NCBI GenBank assembly: GCA_017528085.1
Contig: JAFXPH010000004.1
Coordinates: 62,001-126,000 of the forward strand
From: Clostridia bacterium
Lineage (GTDB): Bacteria; Bacillota; Clostridia; TANB77; CAG-508
Length of the DNA: 64,000 nucleotides
Reading direction: 5' to 3'
The translations under genes were made by a program, and so were the position numbers. Below the pieces are notes generated by a model. It did no database searches. It saw nothing but the letters and a program-made list of their open reading frames with translations, and was not told the origin of the DNA. This document shows, in pieces, positions 1 to 9,649 of the stretch. Position 1 is the stretch's first letter, and each line of letters starts with the position of its first letter.

Positions 1-96
1 GATAACTTAGAGTATAAAGAAGAGTTATCAAATGAACTACTTGCAAAAGACAAAGCATTCTTTTATAGTAAATTTATTTTAGAGGAGATAAAATAG
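1..96 (+). CDS. 3' end of an unidentified gene (partial)
   Basis: The first 96 bases are open in frame 1 and end in TAG at 94-96, giving a 31-residue charged tail that ends FILEEIK. The next gene's ATG follows the stop with no gap, so this is very probably the preceding member of the same operon. Its ribosome-site-like GAGGAGAT at the 3' end serves the next gene. The fragment is too short to assign a family. Confidence 0.6.
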   Translation, partial: DNLEYKEELSNELLAKDKAFFYSKFILEEIK

Positions 97-1461
97 ATGG
101 CTGAAATTGAATGGAAGGGAATAGTTTTAATAGGCGCCATTATGATGGTTGCATTTGGAGTATTAAAACTTTTAGAAAAGAAAACTAATATACGTGGAGA
201 ACTGAAAAGAAAAACATTCCATATCACAATGGGACTTATGGTTTTAACATTTCCATATGTTTTTCATAATAGATACTCAGTAGTAGTTGTTGGAGTTTTA
301 TGTTTTATTCTATTCATGATAATGAGACATTCAAAACTTAAAGACACTATGGGATCTGTTTTATATAGTGTTGATAGAGAGTCTTTAGGTGAGATATTCT
401 TTACAATATCTGTAGTACTAATTTTCTATTGGTCTAAAGGAGATAAGATTTTATATAGCATACCAATTTTACTTTTAACATTTGCTGATAGTGTTGCAGC
501 ATTAATTGGTAAGAACTATGGTAAGAATAGTATCTCAGAGCTTAATGAAGACAAGAAAAGTATCGAAGGAAGCTTTATGTTCTTTATGGTAGCATTCCTT
601 CTTACACATATACCACTACTTTTATTTACAAATGTAGGTAGAGAAGAAACATTAATTATTTCTGCAATTGTAGGATTTAACGTTGCATTAATTGAAATGA
701 TTTCACATACAGGTAATGATAATTTACTTATTCCACTTACTACATATGCATTCCTTTATACACATATGAATCTTGATGCTGAGGCACTTAGAGCTCACTT
801 ATTAGTATTAGGCATTATATTCATATTAGTAAGTATAGTAAATAGAGTAAAAGCATGGAGCAAGATGGCTCTTATAGAGGCACTGGTTGTTGGATACTTA
901 ACAGTAACTTTATATGGAGTATATGCTTTAATTCCACCGCTTCTATTATTCTTTAGTACAATGAGATTTCCAAAAATGAAAGAAGAAGAAAAAGGAAATA
1001 CTTACGATGCTAGAATAATTGAAACTAACGTATTAGTTCCAATTGCAATTTGTGGTATAGCAACTGTTCTAAAGCTAAGACAAGAGCTATTTTTAGCATA
1101 TAGCTTAGCATATGCTATGCACCTTACAGTCAATACTTTTGTAAGATTAAAATACTACTTTAAAATGAAAAATTCAGATAGCATAATATTTGCGTTCTTA
1201 AAAGGTTTAACATTTATATATGTACCAAGTTTAATAATATCAGAGATTGTATTTGGTACTATTGGAATACCACTTTATATGGTTTATGTAGAAATAGCAC
1301 TTTTATTTATCAGTGCAATCAAGATTTATATAAAGAAGAAAAATGTTGAAACTGAAGAAATATCTATTAAAAATGGATATATGCATATGAAGATTGTAGC
1401 ATCTTTAACATCAGTATTATTAATTATTGAATTTATTCGTACAACATTCTTTATTGCATAA
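97..1461 (+). CDS. Dolichol/phytol-kinase-like polytopic membrane protein
   Basis: This 454-residue protein has about a dozen hydrophobic segments. The N-terminal half resembles the CTP-dependent polyprenol kinase / CDP-diglyceride synthetase-like fold: a basic cytoplasmic segment (RGELKRKTFHITMG), then TFADSVAALIGKNYGKN near residues 127-143 and a KKSIEGS element around 152-158, which match the nucleotide-binding region of SEC59/VTE5-type kinases. By family knowledge these phosphorylate long-chain alcohols with CTP. The C-terminal half is extra membrane sequence that I do not recognise. The ATG abuts the upstream stop and is preceded by GAGGAGA. The substrate is unknown. The UbiA-like, acyltransferase and ABC genes downstream suggest lipid-alcohol metabolism (inference). 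Confidence 0.7.
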   Translation: MAEIEWKGIVLIGAIMMVAFGVLKLLEKKTNIRGELKRKTFHITMGLMVLTFPYVFHNRYSVVVVGVLCFILFMIMRHSKLKDTMGSVLYSVDRESLGEIFFTISVVLIFYWSKGDKILYSIPILLLTFADSVAALIGKNYGKNSISELNEDKKSIEGSFMFFMVAFLLTHIPLLLFTNVGREETLIISAIVGFNVALIEMISHTGNDNLLIPLTTYAFLYTHMNLDAEALRAHLLVLGIIFILVSIVNRVKAWSKMALIEALVVGYLTVTLYGVYALIPPLLLFFSTMRFPKMKEEEKGNTYDARIIETNVLVPIAICGIATVLKLRQELFLAYSLAYAMHLTVNTFVRLKYYFKMKNSDSIIFAFLKGLTFIYVPSLIISEIVFGTIGIPLYMVYVEIALLFISAIKIYIKKKNVETEEISIKNGYMHMKIVASLTSVLLIIEFIRTTFFIA

Positions 1462-1472
1462 AAGGAGAATAT

Positions 1473-2360
1473 ATGGATTTTAATTTAAGAGAAGATTATG
1501 GAGATGTAGTTATTGAAAAAGATGGAGATATAAAAGCAAGATGCTACTTTAATACTACTCCTGTAGAAAATGGTAAGCACGTTGGTGCAATAGGAGAATT
1601 TAACCCTGATTCAAAAGAAGAAGGAGTTGAAGTCTTAAGAAAATGTGAAGAAGTTCTTAAAAGTAAAGGTTGTGAACTTATAATTGCTCCTATGAATTGT
1701 ACTACTTGGAGAAAATATAGAACTTTAACATATTCAAATGGTGAGCCACCATTTTTACTAGAAAATGTAGATCCAATAGAACATAATGAAATGTTTTTAG
1801 AAGCTGGATTTGAAAAAAAGTATAACTATACAAGTACAAAGGGAAAGATTTCAGATTATGAAGAATCTAAAGTACACAACTTGTTAGTTGAAAGAATGAA
1901 TAAGGAAAATGTAGTTATAAGACATTTTAATAAAGAAAACTATATAGAAGATTTAAAGAAAATATATGAAGTTGCATTACCAAGTTTTTACAGGAATCCT
2001 TTATATACTCCAATAACTGAAGAAGAGTTCTTAGAACAATATACTCCATATATTTCAAAATTTGATGAAGACCTTATTCTAATTGCTGAAAAAGAAGGAA
2101 AGCCAGTTGGATTTTTGTTTACAATACCTGATTTTGATCCTCATACGTTAGTTGTTAAAACAGGTGTCGTTTTAAAAGAATATCAAAGCTTTGCTCTTGG
2201 CAGTATAATCTTAAGTGAACTTAAGAAAATAGCAGTAGAAAAAGGATATACAGATTGGATATTTGCATTTATGTATGAAGAAAATACGTCACAAAAATAT
2301 GCAAAAAGACATCATACTCATTTAATGAGAGAGTATGCACTATATGGAAAAAATATTTAA
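1473..2360 (+). CDS. GNAT-family N-acetyltransferase-like protein
   Basis: This is a 295-residue soluble protein. The C-terminal half (about 150-295) looks like a GNAT domain: ILIAEKEGKPVGFLF is the typical beta4 strand, followed by VVKTGVVLKEYQSFALGS at the acetyl-CoA-binding position and a long helix of ILSELKK type. The N-terminal half (GEFNPDSKEEGVEVL to APMNCTTW) looks like a second, degenerate GNAT-like unit, so a tandem GNAT is possible. AAAGGAGA sits just before the ATG, and the gene begins 11 bp after the previous stop. The acceptor is unknown; acyl transfer to an amine or a small pathway intermediate is inferred from the operon. Confidence 0.65.
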   Translation: MDFNLREDYGDVVIEKDGDIKARCYFNTTPVENGKHVGAIGEFNPDSKEEGVEVLRKCEEVLKSKGCELIIAPMNCTTWRKYRTLTYSNGEPPFLLENVDPIEHNEMFLEAGFEKKYNYTSTKGKISDYEESKVHNLLVERMNKENVVIRHFNKENYIEDLKKIYEVALPSFYRNPLYTPITEEEFLEQYTPYISKFDEDLILIAEKEGKPVGFLFTIPDFDPHTLVVKTGVVLKEYQSFALGSIILSELKKIAVEKGYTDWIFAFMYEENTSQKYAKRHHTHLMREYALYGKNI

Positions 2361-2375
2361 GGAAAAGGTTAATTT

Positions 2376-3866
2376 ATGAACTTAGCAGATAAATTAATTG
2401 AGAAAAACACAGAAGTTAAAGATAAAACATGTTTTGTAGCACATGGAAAAAATGTTTCTTATCATGATTTTTATAAAATGGTATCTTGCTTTAAAGATTA
2501 CCTTCTTTCTAAGGATATTAAAAAAGGTGATAAGGTTTTAATACTAGTTCCAATGTCATTAGAGCTTTATGTAAGCTTATTCTCTATATGGAGCATTGGG
2601 GCTGTACCATGTTTTATGGATGCAGGTTTTATAAAAAATGGAATGAAGAAAAATGACTTTGATGATATCAAAGCAGTAATTGGAATTACAAAGTATATTT
2701 TATATTCAAACATCAATTCTCATTTAAGAAAATTAAAACTTAAAATAAATGTTAATGTAATGTATAGCTTAAAGTATACTCATGAGCTTACAAATGAAGC
2801 ATTAGAAGATGAGTTTCCTGGAATATTAACATATACTAGTGGAACAACAGGAAAACCCAAAGTTGCTCAAAGAAATCATGAATTTCTAAATATACAAGCT
2901 AATATCTTATTTGACAATTTAATGTATGAAGAAAATGATATAGAACTTTCAACTATGCCAATATTTACTCTATCAAATATAAATGCTGGTATAACTACAG
3001 TTATTGCAAAAGGTAATTTTTCTAATCTTGGAAAAACTAATCCAAAAGATATTATTAAACAAATTATGAATAATAATATAAATAGAATTATGGCGGCTCC
3101 TGGACTTCTTGGAATAGTATCAAGATATGCAAATGAAAATGGAATAGTGCTTAATAATGTAACTAAGATAATGACAGGTGGAGGAGCTATCTTCTTAGAT
3201 TTAATTAATAATATAAAGAAAGCCTTTCCAAATGCAATGATTTTAACTGCATATGGATCTACTGAAGCAGAACCAATTTCTAAACTTGATATGACTAATT
3301 TAGATGAATATTACATAAATAAGATTAAAGAAGGCTTCGGAATACCAGCAGGCAGAATAATTGGAGTAGAAGATTGTAAAACTATTATTACTGACAAAGA
3401 AGAATTAGGAGAACTTTCAAGAGAAGAATTCGAAAGACTAATTACTAACAATGTTGGTGAAATAGTAGTTACAGGAAAAAATGTACTTAAAGGTTATGTT
3501 GGTGGAATAGGAGATGCTAAGAATAAGTTCTCTGTAGATGGCATTAAATACCATAGAACAGGTGATATGGGAATATTTGATGAGAGAGGAGAGCTTTGGC
3601 TTCGTGGCAGAAAGAAAGAACCTTTCTTTAATATTGAAGCTAGCCTTCATGCACAGTTTGATATAGATAAAACTGCAGTATTTGAAAATGAAGGAAAGAT
3701 TATTTTAGTATTAGAAAAAGGTCTTAATATAGATGAAAATGGAATAAAAGATAAAATCAAATTTGCCACAATAGATGATATCAAATTTGTAGAGAAAATA
3801 CCATTAGATAAAAGACATAGTAGTAAAGTTGATTATAATGAACTTAGAAAAATTTTATATAAATAA
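2376..3866 (+). CDS. AMP-forming acyl-CoA synthetase/ligase-like enzyme
   Basis: This 496-residue protein belongs to the ANL (acyl/aryl-CoA ligase, adenylation domain) superfamily. The phosphate loop reads LTYTSGTTGKPKVAQ near residues 150-164, the A5-type motif AYGSTEAEP near 292-300, and YHRTGDMG near 390-397. A candidate A10 lysine lies in KRHSSKVDY close to the C-terminus. By family knowledge it activates a carboxylate with ATP to an acyl-adenylate and passes it to CoA or another thiol. No carrier protein gene is seen in the visible operon, so CoA or a direct acceptor is more likely. It would supply the acyl donor for the GNAT or the HxxxDG acyltransferase (inference). Confidence 0.85.
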   Translation: MNLADKLIEKNTEVKDKTCFVAHGKNVSYHDFYKMVSCFKDYLLSKDIKKGDKVLILVPMSLELYVSLFSIWSIGAVPCFMDAGFIKNGMKKNDFDDIKAVIGITKYILYSNINSHLRKLKLKINVNVMYSLKYTHELTNEALEDEFPGILTYTSGTTGKPKVAQRNHEFLNIQANILFDNLMYEENDIELSTMPIFTLSNINAGITTVIAKGNFSNLGKTNPKDIIKQIMNNNINRIMAAPGLLGIVSRYANENGIVLNNVTKIMTGGGAIFLDLINNIKKAFPNAMILTAYGSTEAEPISKLDMTNLDEYYINKIKEGFGIPAGRIIGVEDCKTIITDKEELGELSREEFERLITNNVGEIVVTGKNVLKGYVGGIGDAKNKFSVDGIKYHRTGDMGIFDERGELWLRGRKKEPFFNIEASLHAQFDIDKTAVFENEGKIILVLEKGLNIDENGIKDKIKFATIDDIKFVEKIPLDKRHSSKVDYNELRKILYK

Positions 3867-3876
3867 GAGGTAAGTT

Positions 3877-4767
3877 ATGAACTTTTTAAAAAAATGGTAT
3901 ACATACCAAAAGGAAAGATTTCCAGTACTTACATATGGACTATATTGTTTTACAATAGTATTTGGAACATTCTGCTATTCAAATTGTAAATGTGGTTCAT
4001 GTATTTATGGAGAACCAGTAGAATTCTTAAAAGGAAGCTACAAGTTACTAATACCAATGTTTATAGTTGGTTTTTTACAATTCTTGATGGTAAGAATTAT
4101 TGATGAATTCAAAGACTATGAAGAAGATTGTAAATATAGACCTTATAGACCAGTTCCAAGAGGACTAGTTACTTTAAAAGAATTAAAGGTACTATTTAAC
4201 ATATGTGCAATACTTCAAATTATAATTACATATATTGTTAATCCACCAAGTTTAATATTACTTGCTTTAGTATGGCTATTCTTCTTTGTAATGACAAAGG
4301 GATTCTTTATTAAGAAGATTCTAGATAGACATATTTTACTTGAAGTACTACTTGATGAATTTATGCTTCCTATAACTGTAATTTTTATATCTAGTTTTGT
4401 ATGTAGTGTAACTAGTATTAACTTACTTACATTACTTGCTATGGTATATGTTATTTCATGGCTTATTGAGATATCAAGAAAAGTTAGATGTAAAGAAAAA
4501 GAAGAAGAGGGAGTTAAAACTTATACAGCAGTATTTGGAATTTTTAAAGCAACACTTCTTGTATGGCTTTTAGAAACAATATTACTTGGAATTATCACAT
4601 ATATTGTTGGATTTAGATTATACATAGTTTTATTCTACGCACTTCTTACAATAGTAGATATACTATTTGTTTCAAAGAAGACTTATAAATTATCAAAATG
4701 TGTAGAATATTTAGCAGATTTTTATGCAATGACATTACTTGTTAGTTTAGTACTACTTTTACTATAG
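3877..4767 (+). CDS. UbiA-superfamily prenyltransferase-like membrane protein
   Basis: This is a 296-residue protein with 8-9 membrane segments. The first acidic motif is IDEFKDYEEDCKYRPYRP (about residues 75-92), a DxxxDxxxD variant of the canonical NDxxDxxxD. The second aspartate-rich loop is replaced by RKVRCKEKEEEGVKTYTAVFG-type sequence (about 202-222), rich in Glu rather than Asp. UbiA enzymes transfer prenyl diphosphates to aromatic or polar acceptors. The altered second motif may mean a different donor, different metal use, or a non-classical reaction. It lies 10 bp downstream of the ligase and 19 bp upstream of the dikinase in the same operon. Fold assignment is firm; activity is uncertain. 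Confidence 0.75.
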   Translation: MNFLKKWYTYQKERFPVLTYGLYCFTIVFGTFCYSNCKCGSCIYGEPVEFLKGSYKLLIPMFIVGFLQFLMVRIIDEFKDYEEDCKYRPYRPVPRGLVTLKELKVLFNICAILQIIITYIVNPPSLILLALVWLFFFVMTKGFFIKKILDRHILLEVLLDEFMLPITVIFISSFVCSVTSINLLTLLAMVYVISWLIEISRKVRCKEKEEEGVKTYTAVFGIFKATLLVWLLETILLGIITYIVGFRLYIVLFYALLTIVDILFVSKKTYKLSKCVEYLADFYAMTLLVSLVLLLL

Positions 4768-4786
4768 ATTTTTAGGAGAACAAAAG

Positions 4787-7321
4787 ATGGTTTTTGTAAT
4801 GAACAAAAATGCAAATAGCTCACTTGAGACCCTTATGGGCGGAAAAGGAGCTGCTTTAGCAAAACTTGGAAAGATTATTGATAACATTCCTAATTGGTTT
4901 GTTGTAAGTTTCTTGGGGTTTGATAAAGAAAATAGACAAATTGTTGAAGAGGCTAAAAATGAAATTGAAAAAGCTTTAGAATCATTTAATGATACTGATT
5001 ACTTTGCAGTAAGAAGTTCTGCTGCAAATGAAGACTCTAAAGATACATCATTTGCAGGTCAATTTGATACTTTTCTATATGTTAAAAAAGAAGATGTAAT
5101 TAGTAGAGTTTTAGATGTTTATAATTCTGCATATTCAGAAAGAATAGAAACATATAGAAGAGAAAATAATATAGAAGATGTATCTATTCCTTCAGTAATT
5201 ATTCAAAGGATGATTAATTCTGAAAAATCAGGTGTAGCATTTGGAGCAAATCCAATTACATCTAATGTTAAAGAAGTAATTGTCTCAGCGGTATTTGGAC
5301 TAGGTACTGGACTTGTTGATGGTGATGTTACTGCAGATACTTATACATGCACTCAAGATGAAATAAAAAAAGAAATCGCTAAGAAAGATTTCTATAATAC
5401 AATGGAAAATGGACAAACAGTTCAAAAAGAGCTAGATGAAGATAAAAAGACAAAACAAGTTTTATCAGATGATGAAATAAGACAGGTAAGAGATCTTGTT
5501 AAGAAGACTTCTGAAATCTTTGGCAGATTTCAAGATATTGAATGGGCTTTCGAAGATGGAAAATTATATCTTCTTCAATCAAGACCAATTACAACACTAT
5601 CTAAAGTTAAAAATAAAGATGAAAAGATTAGTGTTTTTGATAATAGTAATATAGTTGAAAGTTATGGTGGTATTACTACACCACTTACATTTTCTTTTAT
5701 AAGAATGGTTTATGAAAATATTTATAGAGAACTTTGTAAGATAGTAAATGTAAAACAAGAAAAAATTGAAATGAATTCTGGTATGTTTAAAAGCATGCTA
5801 GCATTAATAGATGGTAGAGTATACTACAATTTATATGGATGGTACGGACTTTTAGGATTAGTTCCTGGAGTTGGTACTAATAAAAAATTCATGGAGCAAA
5901 TGATGGGAGTAAAAGAATCACTTCCTGATGATTTGTTCCCAGTCCCAGAAACAACATTTAAAGATAAACTAGATTTGATGACAACAGGAATGGGACTATT
6001 TAAAAGTTTTCTTCATTTAAAGAAAATGACAGATAACTTTTATAAAAGGTTAGATGATGCACTTAAAGATAGAGATATAGATAGCATGGATTTATATGAA
6101 CTACATGACTACTATTATGAATTTGAAAATAAACTCCTTCATAAATGGGATGCACCACTTGTTAATGACTTTTTAGCAATGATCTTCTATGGACAACTAA
6201 AGAAAATGTGTGTAGACATATTTAAAGAAGAAGGAAATCTAATTCATAATGATCTACTTTGCTCAGAAGGTGGAATTATAAGTGCAGAGCCTGCAAAGAG
6301 AATAAAAGAACTTGCAAGAATGGCAAAAGATGATGATAAGTTAATTGAACTTCTTGAAAGTGATGATTTATTAGTAATAAAAAAAGAATTAGAAAATTAT
6401 AAAGAGTTTAATGAAAAACTTAATGAATATTTAGATAAATTCTCTGATAGGTGTCTTCAAGAATTAAAACTTGAAACAGAAACTTTAAAAGATAATCCAA
6501 GAACTTTGTATCATTCTATTTCATCATTCGCAAGAAGAATGAAAGAAAATGATGCACCTGACATCGATGCAGAAAAAAATAGAATAGAAGCAGAAAAGAA
6601 AGTAAATAAAGCTTTATTTGGAAGACCATTTGAAAAAGCTAAATTTAATTTCTATTTAAAAAATGCTCGTTATACAGTTAAAAACAGAGAAAACTTAAGA
6701 TTTGAAAGAACTAGAGTTTTTGGTAGAATAAGACAAATCTTTTTAAGAATTGGTTATATTTTAACTTCTATGAATGTAATTGAAACAAAAAGAGATATAT
6801 TCTATTTAGAACTAGATGAAATACTTTTCTATATAGATGGAAAATCTACTACAAACAATTTAAAAGAGTTAATTGAAATTAGAAAAGCTCAATATGAAAA
6901 GTATAAAGATGATTTACCTGATGATAGATTCTATGCTTATGGTGCAGTTAATATCGGAAACGAATTTAAAAAAGAAGAGAAGGTAGAATCTACTGAAGGC
7001 GGAAAAGTAGACTTAAAAGGTATTGGTGCTTCACCAGGAATTGTTCAAGGAAAAGTAAGAGTCGTAAGAGACCCTAAGAATGCAAAAATTGAACAAGGTG
7101 AAATACTAGTAGCAGAATTTACAGATCCAGGTTGGATAATGCTATTCCCATCATCTAGTGGAATTTTAGTTGAAAGAGGAAGCTTACTTTCTCATTCAGC
7201 AATTGTATCTAGAGAACTTGGTATACCATGTGTAGTTGGAATAACAGGACTTATAAGTTCACTTAAAGATGGTGACCAAGTTGAAATGAATGGTACAACT
7301 GGAGAAGTAAAAAAACTATAA
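4787..7321 (+). CDS. Rifampin-phosphotransferase-like dikinase (PEP-synthase-related)
   Basis: This 844-residue protein has an N-terminal PPDK/PEP-synthase ATP-binding domain (about 1-275; VRSSAANEDSKDTSFAGQFD, and IEWAFEDGKLYLLQSRPIT at its end). A long, largely helical middle region follows (about 290-740). It ends with a phosphohistidine swivel domain (about 755-844) containing GSLLSHSAIVSRELGIPCV, with catalytic His803. There is no C-terminal PEP/pyruvate TIM barrel, so it is not a true PEP synthase. The ATP-grasp / substrate domain / His-domain order and the length match rifampin phosphotransferase (Rph). By family knowledge ATP gives AMP, Pi and a phosphorylated small molecule. Here the acceptor is probably a pathway intermediate (inference). 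Confidence 0.8.
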   Translation: MVFVMNKNANSSLETLMGGKGAALAKLGKIIDNIPNWFVVSFLGFDKENRQIVEEAKNEIEKALESFNDTDYFAVRSSAANEDSKDTSFAGQFDTFLYVKKEDVISRVLDVYNSAYSERIETYRRENNIEDVSIPSVIIQRMINSEKSGVAFGANPITSNVKEVIVSAVFGLGTGLVDGDVTADTYTCTQDEIKKEIAKKDFYNTMENGQTVQKELDEDKKTKQVLSDDEIRQVRDLVKKTSEIFGRFQDIEWAFEDGKLYLLQSRPITTLSKVKNKDEKISVFDNSNIVESYGGITTPLTFSFIRMVYENIYRELCKIVNVKQEKIEMNSGMFKSMLALIDGRVYYNLYGWYGLLGLVPGVGTNKKFMEQMMGVKESLPDDLFPVPETTFKDKLDLMTTGMGLFKSFLHLKKMTDNFYKRLDDALKDRDIDSMDLYELHDYYYEFENKLLHKWDAPLVNDFLAMIFYGQLKKMCVDIFKEEGNLIHNDLLCSEGGIISAEPAKRIKELARMAKDDDKLIELLESDDLLVIKKELENYKEFNEKLNEYLDKFSDRCLQELKLETETLKDNPRTLYHSISSFARRMKENDAPDIDAEKNRIEAEKKVNKALFGRPFEKAKFNFYLKNARYTVKNRENLRFERTRVFGRIRQIFLRIGYILTSMNVIETKRDIFYLELDEILFYIDGKSTTNNLKELIEIRKAQYEKYKDDLPDDRFYAYGAVNIGNEFKKEEKVESTEGGKVDLKGIGASPGIVQGKVRVVRDPKNAKIEQGEILVAEFTDPGWIMLFPSSSGILVERGSLLSHSAIVSRELGIPCVVGITGLISSLKDGDQVEMNGTTGEVKKL

Positions 7322-7339
7322 AAAGGATGGTTAAATTAA

Positions 7340-8344
7340 TTGGCAAAACAGAAATTAGACAGTAAAGAAAAGAAACTATTAATTAAAAAATTAATAGATG
7401 AAAATAAGGATTTCTTAAAAGGAAAGAAAAAGTATGATATCAGTGATGAATTTGGTATATTCAAACTTTATAAGTTACCTTTTAATGAAATAACATTTAA
7501 AGCTTCTGATAAACTATTAGAGCTACTTCCAAGTAAGTTTTTAAAAAGTGATGAGGATGTTAAAATAAGTACAAAATCTATTAAAACTGTGGATAAAACT
7601 AAAATCAATCTTTATATTTTTGAAAATAAAAAGATTGCTACAGATAAAGTAATTTTATATATCCACGGTGGAGGATTTGTGTATAGAGGCTCAAAAAATC
7701 AGTTTGATTTATGTAGAAGATTTGCATTAGATGGAACTTATAAAGTAGTATTTGTTGATTATAGACTAGCTTATAATAATGAATTTCCAACATGTATAAA
7801 TGATTCATTTAGTGCATATAAGTGGATTATAAGAAATAAGAAAAGACTAAAAATAGATCCAAAGAAAATAGTGCTTTGTGGAGATTCAGCTGGTGGATGC
7901 CTATGTGTAGATGTTGCAAATAGGGCTAAAAAAGAAAAAGTAATTCCACCAGCATATATGATGCTTTTATATCCAGTTCTTGATAAAAGAATGAATACGG
8001 AGTCTATAAAAAAGTATACAAATACTCCAATTTGGAACTCTGTTTTAAATAAAAAAATGTGGGAACTATATTTAAAAGATGTAGAGTATACTTCACCAAA
8101 TGAGCTAGAAGATATGACACATCTTCCAAATGCTTATATAGAAACTGCAGAATTTGATTGTCTTCATGATGAAGCAGTTGATTTTGCAAGTAAACTAAAA
8201 AAATGTGGAAAGAATGTAATCTTAAATGAAACAAAACATACAATGCATGGTTTTGATATGAAAGAGTGTAAGATTACTGAAGAAGCAATAGAAGAAAGAT
8301 TAGAAATATTAAAGAAAGTATTTAAAAAGGAAAAGAGTAGATAG
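7340..8344 (+). CDS. Alpha/beta hydrolase, hormone-sensitive-lipase type
   Basis: This is a 334-residue alpha/beta-hydrolase. The oxyanion-hole motif is YIHGGGFVYRG (about 108-118), the nucleophile elbow LCGDSAGGCL (about 177-186), the acid lies in AEFDCLHDEA, and the catalytic His in HTMHGFDM near residue 309. These mark the HSL / esterase family IV. The best start in frame is TTG at 7340 with AAAAGGATGG upstream; spacing is longer than ideal, so the start is moderately certain. The substrate is unknown. The stop is directly followed by the ATG of the next gene. It may trim or transfer an ester in the operon's product (inference). Confidence 0.85.
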   Translation: MAKQKLDSKEKKLLIKKLIDENKDFLKGKKKYDISDEFGIFKLYKLPFNEITFKASDKLLELLPSKFLKSDEDVKISTKSIKTVDKTKINLYIFENKKIATDKVILYIHGGGFVYRGSKNQFDLCRRFALDGTYKVVFVDYRLAYNNEFPTCINDSFSAYKWIIRNKKRLKIDPKKIVLCGDSAGGCLCVDVANRAKKEKVIPPAYMMLLYPVLDKRMNTESIKKYTNTPIWNSVLNKKMWELYLKDVEYTSPNELEDMTHLPNAYIETAEFDCLHDEAVDFASKLKKCGKNVILNETKHTMHGFDMKECKITEEAIEERLEILKKVFKKEKSR

Positions 8345-9631
8345 ATGAAGAAGAAACGTTCATGGAGAAAGATGGATAATTCTGCTAAGATTTTTCCAAT
8401 CTCAGGTAATAGAAAATATAGTACAGTTTTTAGATATTCAGTAGTATTACATGATATGATAGATCCTGATATGCTTCAAAAAGCTGTTTATAAAGCTTTA
8501 ATTAAATATAAGAAATTCAATGTTAGAATGAGAGCAGGACTATTTTGGTATTATCTAGAGGATAATCCACAAAAGCCGGTAGTATCAGAAGAAATTACAT
8601 ATCCATGTAAATATATAGATCCTAGAATGAATAATGATTACTTATTTAAAGTTACATATTATAAAAACAAGATTAATATTGATATATTCCATTCACTTAC
8701 AGATGGTAATGGAGGTATGATATTCTTTAAAGAAATTGTTTATTCATACTTAGAACTAGCTCATCCAGAACTTTTAGATAATCAAGAACGCCAAGAAAAA
8801 ATAGAAGAAATTGATTATGATGTTAAAGATAGTTATATAGAAAATTTTGACAAAAAAGCTAAAAGCCCAGGAAAATCTCATAGGGCATATTTACTTAAAG
8901 GTAAGGAAATAAGACTTGGTGCTGTAAGTGCTATTCATCAAATAATTAATAACGAACAATTAAAACAAGAATGTAGTAAGTATGATATATCAGTTACTAA
9001 ATACTTAACAGCAGTACTTATTTATTCAATATATAAAGCAAATTACTTAAAGTATGTTGGAAATAAAAAAGCTAAAAAGCCAATTAAAGTTTGTATACCA
9101 GTTAATTTAAAGAATTATTTTAAATCAAAAACAATGTCAAATTTCTTTTCATATGTAAATATTACTGCAGATATTAATAAATTAGCAGTTTTTGATAGAG
9201 TAGTTGAAATTGTCAAAGATGAGTTTGATTCAAAACTTAATGAAGAAGAACTAACAAAAACAATGGCAATGACTGTAAGAATTGGTCATAATTTTATGAT
9301 TAGTGTTTTGCCATTATTTATAAAAAAAGCTTTACTTAAGATTGGTTATAGATATATTCAAAAGTATATGACTATTACTTTTTCAAATGTAGGAAGAATA
9401 GGAATGATAGGAGATTATCAAAAATATATTGATTATTTCTTACTTCTAATTGCACCAGAAAATATTGAGAAGATAAAATGTTCTGGTTGTACATTTGAAA
9501 ACAAAATGATTTTTACATTTACTTCAATTTTAAGAGACAGCGATATAGAAAAGTATTTCTACGACTTTTTAAGAAATCGTGGAATAGAAGTACAAATCGA
9601 ATCTAATGAAGTAAATGAATTTAAAATATAA
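8345..9631 (+). CDS. HxxxDG acyltransferase (alcohol acetyltransferase / condensation-domain-like)
   Basis: This 428-residue soluble protein belongs to the CoA-dependent acyltransferase / condensation / WS-DGAT-like superfamily. The active-site motif is HSLTDGNGG with His116, Asp120 and Gly121. The second half contains FSNVGRIGMIGDY, resembling the conserved structural element of alcohol acetyltransferases. By family knowledge such enzymes esterify an alcohol or amine with an acyl thioester. No gap separates it from the hydrolase gene: stop at 8342-8344, ATG at 8345, with AAAGGAAAAG inside the previous gene as ribosome site. It is the likely acylation step of the pathway. Confidence 0.75.
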   Translation: MKKKRSWRKMDNSAKIFPISGNRKYSTVFRYSVVLHDMIDPDMLQKAVYKALIKYKKFNVRMRAGLFWYYLEDNPQKPVVSEEITYPCKYIDPRMNNDYLFKVTYYKNKINIDIFHSLTDGNGGMIFFKEIVYSYLELAHPELLDNQERQEKIEEIDYDVKDSYIENFDKKAKSPGKSHRAYLLKGKEIRLGAVSAIHQIINNEQLKQECSKYDISVTKYLTAVLIYSIYKANYLKYVGNKKAKKPIKVCIPVNLKNYFKSKTMSNFFSYVNITADINKLAVFDRVVEIVKDEFDSKLNEEELTKTMAMTVRIGHNFMISVLPLFIKKALLKIGYRYIQKYMTITFSNVGRIGMIGDYQKYIDYFLLLIAPENIEKIKCSGCTFENKMIFTFTSILRDSDIEKYFYDFLRNRGIEVQIESNEVNEFKI

Positions 9632-9649
9632 CTTAAGAAGGAAGAGAAA

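Noticed and set aside
4787-7321. Naming the dikinase as PEP synthase (ppsA)
   Set aside because: The C-terminal PEP/pyruvate barrel is missing and the phosphohistidine domain is last, which matches Rph instead.
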